Assembly: GCF_902459465.1 (NCBI RefSeq)
Contig: NC_047073.1
Span: forward strand, 11,967,036-12,031,035
Reading direction: 5' to 3'
Length of the DNA stretch: 64,000 nt
DNA from: Asterias rubens
Lineage: Eukaryota; Echinodermata; Asteroidea; Forcipulatida; Asteriidae
Below the pieces are notes generated by a model. That model made no database searches. It was not told the origin of the DNA and saw only the letters and a list, made by a program, of their open reading frames with translations. Numbering within the stretch: position 1 is the first letter of the stretch; each line of letters opens with the position of its first letter. A program made the position numbers and the translations under genes. Positions 1-12,000 of this stretch are shown here, one piece after another.

Positions 1-434
1 CCGGGCTTACGAGTCTTTTTTTGGCGGACACAAAGTGGCCACCTGCCCTTTTGCTATCAGAATAGAATATAAGATGGAACGATTTTCTCATTTTCTGCCA
101 CATGAAAAGCAGTTTTTAATCTGGTGCCCAAAAATTATTTTGCCACCTGCATGCTTTTTTCTTTTGAGAACATCGTTTTAACTGTTTATAAAATAGTTAT
201 GTGCGTTCTACTTCTGCTTTATTTTGATACCGAGATTTTTCAGCCAGCCCGGCCCAGGCGACCAAAAAGTGGCAGCCAAATCAAACTCCGGAACACACAG
301 CGTGCACATCGCACCATTATTCCCGTGCATAGGCCTGGCCTAATAACACACATGATCCGGCTAGTGTCCCATCATCCGAAGGATGAAGCAATAAGAATGG
401 AACGGGTGTTACACCGGGCCGGGGCGGACTTGAA

Positions 435-535
435 CCGGTGTCAGATGCAACTGTGTCCGCCATGCAATACTGTCCGCTCCGGACACTTTTGCATATGCAA
501 TCGTGTCTGGGGCTATGCAAAAACCGTCCGGTTGA
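435..535. repeat. Degenerate palindrome cluster with ATGCAA cores
   Basis: Diverged relatives of the ordered array at 765-905. One palindrome (435-459) has GGTGTC/TGTGTCC arms around a GATGCAACT core, and another (480-508) has CGGACAC/GTGTCTGG arms around TTTTGCATATGCAATC. A third half-site, GCTATGCAAAAACCGTCCGG, follows. The shared arm and core words suggest the same repeat origin. Confidence 0.6.
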
Positions 536-764
536 CATGTACATGACTTTTTTTATGTGCGCGCGAAAGCGAGCGTGCATATACTGAACCTACACATACG
601 TGCACCATGAATATTCACGTATTTTTATGATTGCAGCGATTACCCAACGGCCGAACATTTCCCATGTCATTCATGACATGCACTTAGTATGTAAAAAAAA
701 TCGCGAACGTGTTCCGTCGACCAAGGGCGTTTAATTTACTGCAAGGACGGTTTTGCACGGGGGG

Positions 765-905
765 CGGACACAACTGCATATGCAAATGTGTCCGGGCGGA
801 CACAATTGCATTATGCAGCAGCGTCCGGGCGGACACGATTGCATATGCAAAATCGTCCGGCGTACATTATTGCATATGCAATAATGTTTCCGGACAGTAT
901 TGCAT
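765..905. repeat. Array of ~32-bp palindromes with octamer-like cores
   Basis: Four complete palindromic units start near 765, 797, 830 and 861, and a half unit starts at 891, giving a spacing of 31-33 bp. Each has arms of the CGGACA...TGTCCG type around a TTGCATATGCAA-like centre. The first unit contains a perfect ATGCAAAT octamer (780-787), the classic POU-factor site. The spacing is close to three helical turns. It could be a regulatory array or the remnant of a mobile element; no coding or tRNA-like signal accompanies it. Confidence 0.75.
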
Positions 906-1466
906 AGGTCTAGTAGGAAAAGACCATTACAGCCACAAAATTAAAATGAACCGAGAGACCTTGAGATGGGCTTTCCAATGGCTGCAAAACATAAATCCAA
1001 CCGTTGTCAGGGTGAAAATGATCCTCGGCCCGGTGGACAGCTGTGTAAAAATCCCGTTGACAGCATACTGCACAGAGCAGTGCAGTCTTCTCACAACTTT
1101 CCCCACGACGAGTATACAAACTACATGTACACTGGTTTATAGTGGGGCAATTTACATGATTTTGTGTGTCATAAGCCTATTTCCGCTTATGCAAAAAGTA
1201 ACACCTTTAGGCATGGCTACTTTTAATGCGCTCCACTTTTTATGGGTAAAAATCACGACAGGGCATAATTATAAACCACTTATTTTGTTGTGTTTGCCAT
1301 TAGCCGTGTACAAATCATGCATTATCACATAAAATCCAGACTCGGTCACATCACCTTCATGCAGTACTGCCTCCATGGCCACGTGGTCTAATAAGTTCAG
1401 ATTCGAAGCTCTATCTGTAGATTCGGGGCCGAGGTTTTGAAAAAAGGCCCATTAAAAGGACACACA

Positions 1467-1696
1467 GCGCCCTCTGTATGTATAAGAAGCATAAAGTGCG
1501 CCCTCAAAGGTTTGATTTTGTTTAGACTAGTTCCAGTTAGACGCCATGTTTGTTTTCAAAATTCGCTTTGTCAAAAAAATACAACACTCATTACAACATT
1601 TTCCAACAAGTTGTGCTATTTATTTAGGAAGGAAAATCTCCAACACAAGAGGTGTATGAATCGTGTATATGCAATGTTGCTTGTTGGAGCTCATCC
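1467..1696 (+). promoter_or_regulatory. Candidate FZR1 promoter and non-coding first exon
   Basis: At 1541-1551 the sequence ACGCCATGTTT matches the reverse complement of a YY1 site (consensus AANATGGCGNC), common just downstream of housekeeping start sites. At 1467-1480 CAGCGCCCTCTGTA matches a CTCF-type core on the other strand. A consensus donor follows 1696 (TCATCC|GTAAGTG), and a matching acceptor sits before 2826. Together these suggest a 5' UTR exon of about 150-200 nt spliced to the exon holding the FZR1 start codon. No TATA box is evident. This is inference; transcripts would settle it. Confidence 0.35.
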
Positions 1697-2062
1697 GTAA
1701 GTGTAATTTATTTATTATAAATTAGTAAAGTCGCACTCGCTTGCGCAGTCGCCCAGTGCAAATGTTGTATTCAATTGCATTGCTTGGCCAGTTATGTCTT
1801 TTGGATTCTGTCTTTTTTATGCATGTTGCTTATGAGTGATGGTAATAATACGAAATTTAAATCAGTCCACCTGCCCCCAGCAAAGTCGACCATTACAAAT
1901 AGATAGATAGCCCATCGCTAGCCCACCTTTTTGAGCTGTTAATCATTAATGGCTCCGGTTTTAACATCGGTCTCATCACTGTCACCATTACAGCCCACCT
2001 TCGATACATGTCTTAAATGCTAAGTTTTCAAAGACTAAAGTAAAGCCGTTGTGCCTTTTTCG

Positions 2063-2409
2063 TTAAAGCCATTGGACACTTTCTGAGCAGAACAAAAATT
2101 CAAAGTTCACAGATTTACAAATAATTTACAGGGTTTACAGGTAATGGTGAAAGACTTCCCTTGAAATATTATTCCATGAAATGCTTTACTTTTTGAGAAA
2201 ACATTAAAACAATATCAATTCTCGATATCGAGATTGACGGATTTATTTTAAACACATGTCATGACACGGCGGAAACAAGGGTGGGTTTTCCGATATTTTG
2301 ACTGATTGAGCCTAAATTTTCACAGGTTTGTTATTTTATATATAAGTTGTGATACACGAAGTGTGGGCCATGGACAATACTGTTTACCAAAAGTGTCAAA
2401 TGGCTTTAA
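2063..2409. mobile_element. MITE, TTAAAGCCATTGGACAC family
   Basis: A 347-bp non-coding element whose ends are inverted copies of each other (TTAAAGCCATTGGACAC and GTGTCAAATGGCTTTAA). It has an internal ATCGATATCGAGA-like palindrome and a poly-pyrimidine segment. Relatives lie at 45279-45534 and 47674-48048. TTAA or TA is the probable target. Confidence 0.8.
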
Positions 2410-2825
2410 GCACGATGGATACTTTTGCCCATGTCGTCATCCCGTTCCACCAAGAGAGGGCGTTTTACTAAAAACTGTATTAAAAAGCCAACACCTTGAG
2501 CCAAGACTAGGCGCACACTGTCTTTCACGTCAACAAGTTGGAAACTGAATAATGTTTTTAAGTTTTTACAAGTTTGTTTCATAAAACTCTTAATCATATC
2601 AGACCAGGCCTTGAATTTTATCTTTGAAAGGGCAAGACCTTTTTCAGTTTCCATAGGGCACTTCCATTGGAAAATCTTTAAGTAAATGGGAATCTTTTTA
2701 AAGGGGCATTGAGGCGCAGACTAGGGGCAGTGGCCTCAGTGGCCTGCGTGTAATTTCAGGCTTGTCAGACCACTCTAAAAGTCAAATGTTGTAACATTTT
2801 GTACCATTTAATCCACATTTTACAG

Positions 2826-3054
2826 GTACATTTAGCATCGCTGCTGTAATTAGTCATGCCATCTCGACACGATAAGAAGAAGATCTCAACTCAAGTATAG
2901 CCAGTAACCAGCTTGGCATACATGTAATCACCTTCAGAACCAGATAAACAATTGATCAAATCCTGACAAGCATTCTGCTAGCTGTGTTCTCTTAACAGTC
3001 AACATGGGCTCTAGCTAGATCGGAACAATACAAGAACTTTTATAATAAAGCAAG
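2826..3054 (+). other. FZR1: Probable FZR1 5' UTR immediately before the start codon
   Basis: An acceptor (ATTTTACAG) ends at 2825, and the sequence then runs without a further strong splice signal to the ATG at 3055. An upstream ATG (2857) opens a short frame that stops before the main start. The assignment depends on the proposed upstream exon. Confidence 0.4.
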
Positions 3055-6000
3055 ATGAATCAGGACTATGAGAAACGACTTCTTAGTCAGCAGAATGGCC
3101 AAGGATCTGTGGGCTCTCCGATATTAACAGTAAGTAACTGACAATCATTTCTAAACTGTTTTATAACAAGTTGAATCCTTCATTTGTTTCTTTTTATCAT
3201 TTGAGGTGCTGTTGTATCTTTTATTTTGTTTGTGGTAGTTTTTAATGTAATTTTTGTTGTTCATTGTACTTGCTCGTACATATTGTGTTTTTTTCGTATT
3301 TAATGCTTTTCCTTATACTGTTTGTTGTACTCTACGCCTACATATTTTTGTATTTCATTGTAATTTTGTTCCCCATTTGTAAAAGTAAATCAAATGTCTA
3401 TATTTTTTTAAATGTGGAGAATAAATTAACTATCTGAAAACTCTTCTGGACTTGAGCCCGGTTTATTATTCATGCGAATGTGATACGAATTGTGACGTCA
3501 CAAATTTGCAACAAATAACTAGCATTACTTGACTCCAGCGAATCATTCGCAACAAAAACAGAGCTGTAACGTCTTAATTCAGTTCGCTTTCGCAGGAAGT
3601 ATGAACCATGCTTGACAGTGTCTCCACACGATTGAATTGATTTTGCAACACAGTATTGTTAATCAAACTTGAGGTTTGGTAATTGCAATTGTACGTGTTA
3701 CTAATAATGCTGATTGTATTTGTTATTCTTTAAAGCCGTTGTCTCCTGGTCAAGCTGCATCCCCTAATAAAGACAGATACAGCGACAGGTAAGTAGAACC
3801 CCCCCCCAAAAAAAAAAAAAAAAAAAAAAAATGAACGAAGGAAAGAAATTAAGAAGTTAATGTTCTGCTTTCAGTTACTTGTCATTTTACAATAGTGGTG
3901 GAAGGTCAGAAACTGCAAAAAGTTTTTTTTTTTTCTACCTACTTTTTTGTGTATGATATGATTATCAAGTGTGTTAAAATGCCCTACCTACCCAATTAGC
4001 TTTATTTTCCAAAAACAGTGAGTGACAAAAAAGTGTTCGAAAAATGCATCAAAGACCTCTTTAGTATACTTTAAACTCACTTGAGGTATGTAGGAGATGT
4101 TGCCGGATATGGAGGTACGATTGTGTGAGATGTATTTCCCAAAAAGATAAATTTGCAAGTAAATGATAAATTTTGTTAATAACAAGTTTAGGGTCGCAGT
4201 TAGGCATGGGCGAATTATTTGAATATCCGGTTAATGGCGAATAGGTTTTCCTATCCGTAACCGCGAATGCCTTTTTTCTCTTAACCGGATATCCGCATAG
4301 GGCGCGAATACCTATTTATAAACCGGATAGTTCTGTAATTACAACCAAGTAACCGGATATTCTTTTAATATCCGAATATCCGCGGACGTCGGGCGACAAC
4401 TGATAGGAATGTTTTGTCTGAATCCTTATGAAACTTCTATTAAGACAGCATAAAACAGCATAAATTAAGTATTTAACTATGCTAAGTAGCGGTGCTAAGT
4501 AAGGATCGATCGAGTAACCAGGAAACATGGGAAAAGGTTCCCTAAGAAACTTCAGTCACCTTTCTTTAAATTGTATTTATTTAAAAAGTTGAGCTCTTGG
4601 TTTACCCTTTTACATTCTTGTGCAGGTAAAGTACAAATCAGCTTTTACCTTTACCCTGGTTTACAAATAAAACATGGAAACCTGGTTGGTGTGAATTGAG
4701 CGCACCTGGTGTAAATTGAATTTTGTCTTTATGACAGGCGTGATAATTGACAGTTTTATTTCTAATGTGACTATGTAGATTCATTCCAAGTCGTGCAGGG
4801 ACCAACTGGTATGTTGGATTTAACTCAATTCAAGAGCAGAATGAAGAGTTACCGACGGCAACGAGAAGACCTAAAGATGAGACTGATACCAGCAAAGGTA
4901 AGGGTAAGTGCAAGTATCATTTTTTTTCTTATTTTCAATTAATTTGATAAATAATTCATTATTTTTATAAATATTGTTTTTGTCATTTTCAATTAATTTT
5001 ATAAATAACATTACCTTAATTTATGACTTGAATAATAAATTTACACTAATTTACTCCACTCCCATCGGTACTTTGTTTGAAGTCACGTTTTGAAGCTCAT
5101 TAACAGTGCCAGATACTGGCCTTGATAACCTGTCGGTTTCCTGCCAGACATGCCGTAGGCCTATATACCTTTGACCTTGTATGCCGTAATACTGTGTGTG
5201 TACACCAATGCTGCCCCCACTTGTGTTATCACTTGCAGTTATGATCAATGAAATGCATATTATATCTTTCCAATGAAACCATTTTTTTGTAAGATCAGTG
5301 CCTGTCTCTATCCTCAGACAGACAGTGACCAGTCTATTCTTGTACAAACCCAGATGTTCTGTGATGCATTTTAATACCTTGATTGGACGTAGTTTATCCT
5401 AGATTTAATACCCAGATGAAGCCATTGTTTGTTTGTTTGTTGATCTTGCCATCAAGGGAACTTGGCAAACTCCCACAAAGGGATATAAACACCAAGCTGG
5501 CAACAGCCAATTTCCTCATACAAACATTGGTTTAACGTCAATGATTATGAATTCCACAAATCAAGAAGTTGTGATTCATTGGCCTGATTTACTCAACTAT
5601 AACCAATACCCTGGTTCATCTACTCAGAACTAATAGGTCCTTAGTGCAGTTTGTATCCATTTTGTAAAACTGCTTTTGCATATAATATTGGAACTCCTGG
5701 TAAATTGGGTTTATTAATCAAGAGTGATCTTCAAAGTATTTGTTTGGCAAAAAGAATCATCCATTTTCCAAGTAAAACTTTCCTCTTTTTTTCTCCTTTT
5801 TTTTCTTTCTAATTTATATGCATTTTTCATTGTAACGGACCTTTTGATTGTTACGTATTTGAAATTGCCATTAATAACCTTATAGTTCTGAGCAGACAGT
5901 TTGTCAATAAAAGTGTAGTCACTGCTGTGATCAAAATGTGTTAGTTGAAAATGAAATATCAACATGTTGGATGACATAAATTATGTACCGTAATTTTCGG

Positions 6001-9000
6001 ATTATAAATCGCGCGGAGTATAAGCCGCGAACAAAAAAAAACAAAACATGAAAACAAACTAACCTCAAAACACGGAAGTGAAGTACGCAAACCTGCCGCG
6101 TTACGGGTGATTTTTTTATTTCACACTATCAGTCCTGAATTATCCTTTGTTTCCATCAACAACCCTTTTCCAGAATTTGAATGTGTTGTACAATAGGGAG
6201 CCGATCCGTCCGAAGTCTAGCCAAGATTTTATGAATGGAACTACCACCGGCCAATCATCAAATGGCCAATCACAGCATGCGCACAAAGGGGCCGTGCTTG
6301 TTTGCGGTCCTCTTTGTGGCGATGTGCAGTGACGGACGGGCGGCACATCAGTCAGTCTTGTATAGTTGCCACAATGCGCGAGTTGCGTCGTAATTAAAGT
6401 TGAAATGTATTTAAGTTTACACTATTGATCGTAATTGAAAAGATCTATTATAGGATAGCAATCTATCCCAACAAGATTTAGCATTAAAAGAACCCTTTAT
6501 TTAAAATCACGCCCAATATTGTGAGACCAGTAATAAATAAGAAACTCTGCCCTTCAGAGAGTTTACACAAGTGCCGCTACATGTTCAAGGTTAATGGACT
6601 CAACAATGAGGGCGGTTTGAACCCAGGCGCGGCATAGTTCTTTGTGTACGTTCATTCACCATTCTGATGTTGTGGTTGAGCTGAAGAAACCGCTGGCTGT
6701 CACGAGTGTAGCCTGGAAGTCTGACGTCAGTATGTAGAGATCGTAAGATAAATAGACAGGGGACCAGTCTATTTCGCTCTCACACGAGTGCAGCCTGAAT
6801 GTCTGACGTCAGTATGTAGAGATCGTAAGATAAATAGACAGGGGACCAGTCTATTTCGTTCTCACACGAGTGCAGCCTGAATGTCTGACGTCAGCATATA
6901 TATACATGTATTGCTAGGATAAATAGACGGGGACAAGTCTAGTCTGAGTTTCGCTGAGCGAGGGCGCTGACGGCGGTTGATTAACGTTTTACAAAGGAAA
7001 CACGGAATACAAATGGGGTGGGATTTTCAACAGGACTTTGTCATCACACAGGCATGTTTTGCAGATTTTTGTTCTCGTTTCTTAAAAAAAATAATATTTA
7101 GAATGTTTTACATACAATCTTTCTTTTTAAAAATGCCGTTTTTTCTCTTAAATATTTATACGTCGGCCTACAAGCCGCCCGGAGAATAAACCGCAGGGGT
7201 TCAAAAAAATGTCAAAATCAACATATAAACCGCGGTTTATAATCCGAAAATTACGGTATTGTACAATTGATTATATTTGCAGCTACAGACATGCTAGCCT
7301 ACCACTGTCTCCTGAAGAACGAGCTTCTTGGAGCTAACATTGATAAGATTAAAGACCCACAGTGTGAAGATAGGCGGATGGTTAGCCCACAGAAGGCCAA
7401 GAGAAATCTATTCCAGTATAGCGTCCAATCCAAGAGACCCAGCGTGGCTAAGAGTGAAGACTCTTCATCATATTCACTATCACCCGTAGGGAGTAAAAGG
7501 TGGGTCACAAAATAGATCCTTGTTTTGTGTGTTAATATATCATGGACTAAAAAGTCTGGAGTTTAACAGAGGGCACTGAGGCCATGGCCTCTGTTTCCCT
7601 TGTTATTGACCTTGGTGCCCCTTCAAAAGTTTCCCAAAGACTTTTGACTTGTTCTACTTTATATGAATTTTTCATTTAAGGACCCTTTGATCATTACGTG
7701 AATGATATTGCCATTAGTGAGCTTATACAGGTCTGATAGTTATTGCCTTGGTGCCCTTGAAATGCTGCAGTAGAATTTTACAATTTCCTCATAGGGTTCC
7801 CTAGTATTAAGGAGAAAATGCATCTAGGTGCCCTTGCCCTTTCAAAATCAAAGCATACAGGCCAATGCAGGCCTGCTTATAGTTCTGAGCGGACGATATG
7901 CGTACCTTATTTATTATATGGTCCACTCACATCTGATATTGACCCAATTCACCTGACGTCATCATCAGATTAATCTTGGAACCGCCATTTTGGTGGGCAA
8001 TGCCACTGTGCGTTATTCAGTGAAGTGCGCATTTTAGGCGACGCGGCGTTTACACCTAAACCTATTGACCACCAAAATGGTGAGCGTGGCACAGTCGCTG
8101 CGTGTGACATGCGTGCCAGGGGTCAATATGCATGTTTTGTGTTAACAACTTTGATTGTGTGTTTTGTTTCAGCCAAAAGCTTTTACTTTCACCTCGTAAA
8201 CCAATGCGTAAGATATCCAAGATTCCCTTCAAGGTGCTCGATGCTCCGGAACTACAAGATGATTTCTATCTTAATCTGGTCGATTGGTCCTCAACGAATA
8301 TCCTGAGTGTTGGTCTGGGAACCTGTGTCTATCTATGGAGTGCGTGTACAAGTCAGGTACAGTAGACTGTAACCTATCCACTCTTATTCACTGTTTTTTT
8401 TTTCTCAAATTTTTTTGGGGGTTGAACAAAGAATTGACTAGAGTGGGATTCGAACCAACGACCTCCGGATTAACGTGCCGGCGCTCCACCAACTGAGCTA
8501 TCTAGCCCTATGTTGGCGGTGTCCCTATTTTGTCAATATCTTTGTTCGGGAGTGCCAGTCAGAAGCCATACAACCGTTAACTGCCGTGTAGCCAGGGATC
8601 ACACCCAAATTATGATACAACCTGGGAAGCGGCAGACAGGGGATAACCTTAAGGGGATGCGACTTTTTGTTTCAGATATCAATATAAACCACAAGGGAAA
8701 CTGAGTGGGTAAATTTTGAAATGATTTTTGGGGTTGAACCAAGAACTTTTCATTTTTTTTCCCTGATCGATACAAGTTGAGTTGTTTGACTTGAAGTCAC
8801 ATGGATTAACAATGATAGCGGCTTCTTGTATAGCGCTCATATCCATAGCACATTTTATCTAATTCATCACTTAAAGGCAGTGGACACTAATTGGTAATTA
8901 CTCAGAATAATTATTTGCATAAAACCTTACTTGGTAATGAGTAATGGGGAGAGGTTGGTAGTATAAAACTCTGTGAGAAAGACTCCCTCTGAAGTGACGT

Positions 9001-12000
9001 AGTTTTCAAGAAAAAAGTATTTTTCCACGATTTTGATTTCGAGACCTCAGATTTAGAATTTGAGGTCCCGAAAACAAACATCTAAACGCACACAACTTCG
9101 TGTGACAAGGGTGTTTTTTCTTTCATTATTATCTTGCAACTTCGACGACCAACTGAGCTAAAAAAAATTCACAGGTTTGTTATTTATGCATATGTTGAGA
9201 TATACCAAGTGAGAAGACTGGTCTTTGACAATTACCAATAGTGTCCAGTGTCTTTAACCTACATGACATACTGAAATATTTGAAGCAGAAAACTATTTGG
9301 GTCTCATGGCCGAGTGTTTTAGAGCATTGAAATCATGTTCCGGTGGTTCAGTCATCAGAGTGTGGGTTTGAATCCCGGTCGTGACATGAGTCTTTGAGCA
9401 AGATGCTTTACCATAGTTGCTTCTCTTCACCCAGGGGTATAAATTGGTACCTGCAAGGGTTAAGATTGATATTGTGTATGAAGAAGCCTTCTGAGCGCAC
9501 GGCAGCTTGGGCTGTGTACTCCCCAGGGAGCGTTGAAAGATTAAATGAATGTTATTAGCCTAATGAGCATGGCACTAGTATAAAGCGCATTGACACTGTT
9601 ATTGTAAAATGTGCTACATAAGAACTAGTTATTATATTATTTTTTAAATGTTACATGTACAGATTCCTGGACCCACCTAGTTATCTGTGTGTAAATGAGA
9701 GATGACTCAACTTTGACCTTGAATTGAATTGAATTGAATGGTTTATTCATCAGGTATATAAAAATACATGAAATTTACAATCCTATTGTTCAGCAACATA
9801 AAAAATATTAAAATGTAAAATTGCACAAGTTATACCACAATACCACATAAAACAATAACTGTTTGGGTTAATTTTATTACAGGTAACTAGACTATGTGAT
9901 TTATCAGTGGATGGTGATACAGTGACATCGGTATCTTGGAATGAAAGGGTAAGAATGACTCTTTGATTATAGTTTATATACTGTGTTTCAGCTAGCTGCT
10001 GTGAGTAAAACTCAACAAAAGAAAACCGTAGAATAAGACTTTACCTCATTTGCTGGTTACTTTGAAACATTTAAGAAATTTGCTCAAGTAACATACATTG
10101 TATACTTAGACTTATCTAATTGTTGCACATATTTGTGCGTGACTTGCAATTCATTTTGCAACTTGCAATTCATATTGCATGTTTTACAGAATCATTGAGA
10201 ATCAAATAAGCATCTTTGTCTAAACTTTGTAATAATGTTAATTTTAACACATTATTTGAACTCAAAAATTGAAATTGTTTTGATACTATACTGCTGTAAT
10301 TCTTTTTAGTTTGAAGGTTTTTTTATAACTAGAATTAAAAAAGAATATTTGATTTCATAAGATAATATAATGGTCTTTGTCTTGTTTTCTCGTTTTTTGA
10401 TACGCACGATACTTGCATTTGAGAATGAATGTTGAATTAGATTTTCTACATGTTCATTATTTTCTGGGCCAAATTTCATACAGCTGCTTCAGCACAAATA
10501 TAAGCTAAGCAAAACCAATTTATGCTAACCAGAAAAAGGTGACCAGCCAAAACACCATGCCACATGTACAATTTGTGACTGGTATCCTGCTTACTATTGC
10601 TAAGCAGGGATTTTTTAGCAGTATTCTCTGCTTAAGCAGCTCTATAAAATTGGGCTCTGGCTGGTTGAGCTTGTTAAGCAATTAATCCGTTTTGGTTCAA
10701 TTAATACATTTTTCGCATAAAATATTTGTAACTTTGTATTTGTATCTGAAACTGCCAAATAAATAATAATAAGAAGAAAGTGCACCTCTTGGTTTCTTTG
10801 AAATGAGGAAGGGTTTGCAAACTTTTCAGCCAAAATGCCTCCTTGCAATAAATCAATATCAAATTAATATGCTGCACAGCCTTCTTACACATCATTGTTG
10901 TGTTCATTAACACAGGGCAATTTAGTTGCTGTAGGAACACATAAGGGACTGGTACAAGTATGGGACTCGTCTACCCAGAAGCGGGTCAACACACTTAAAG
11001 GTCACTCGGCAAGAGTAGGTAAGTTTGGTCATCAGTTGTCATACCGATGGTTCATTCAGGGGTGAGATTCTTCCACCTCGTGGCGGAGTTTAGACTTTCC
11101 GTCTTATAAAAGCCATATTTTGTTTTCAGTTCCGACTATTATTTTATTTGTATACTTCCTTGTTTTATTTTCTGGTTTGCTTGGGTTTTTTTTGTTTTTG
11201 CTTTCATGATTTTCATAGCAGTATGTAACTTTGGATGCTCTAGTAAACATAGAAATGGTCTCAATTATGAAAGATTGTATACATTGTTGTTGTGTATGTC
11301 AAAATGTGGCCCGGAATGACTGATTTGGGCTGTTCTGGCTGGACTGGTTTTTGAAGTGTGTGCTGTTATTTATTTACTCTGTTATTAAACTTGGAGGTTT
11401 TAACAAATTTACCATGTGTTTCCACCATGGTCGTGCTGTTTTCTTTGTTAACTAGCGTTTTTAAAAACATTTTTTTTTTTGGGGGGTGTTATCATTGCTT
11501 GCCCTTTTGATGTTTGTGCTTTGCAATTTAATCCAACTTTTGATTGCCTTCTTCTTGCAATGTTGTTTCTTACTTTGTACTTTGATTGTGTATAGATTGT
11601 ACTTTTTGAGGGTGACCCATTTGAAATCATATATACGGGGTGACATGGTTACAATCATTAAATATGCCTAAAGCTTTTTATTATTATTATTAGTAGTAGT
11701 AGTAGTGGTATAGATATTTATTCCAAGACTGGCAACAACAACAAAATGTATCAAATAAAGCATTACTTACAGACTACAAACAGGGATTGAAACGTCAATA
11801 TTACAAATTTAAGATCTTTAGACTGTTAACATTAATACGGATATGCAGGGGAAAACTTGAAAAACATAGTGCTTTTAGAATTTTCCCTGTGGCAGACGTG
11901 GACGGGACAAGGACATGAACGTCTTGACAATAAGACAAGCTGACAGATGATTCCAGCCAGATGAATAAATTGTTACATTGTATTAAGTAAAAATGATTAT

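Larger units (their letters stand above)
1..1500. other. Non-coding upstream region
   Basis: I see no gene here. Open frames are short, unrelated to any family I recognise, and mostly run across the palindromic repeats described separately. The region is less AT-rich than the rest of the window and contains two clusters of palindromes with CGGACA/TGTCCG arms. Confidence 0.6.

Noticed and set aside
765..905. Regularly spaced repeats resembling a CRISPR array
   Set aside because: The units are palindromes repeated almost end to end with no unique spacers, in a eukaryotic genome.
124..1332. Frames of 140 and 207 codons in the first 1.3 kb
   Set aside because: They cross the palindromic repeats, whose CICK/ADTIA-like translations are repeat artefacts.
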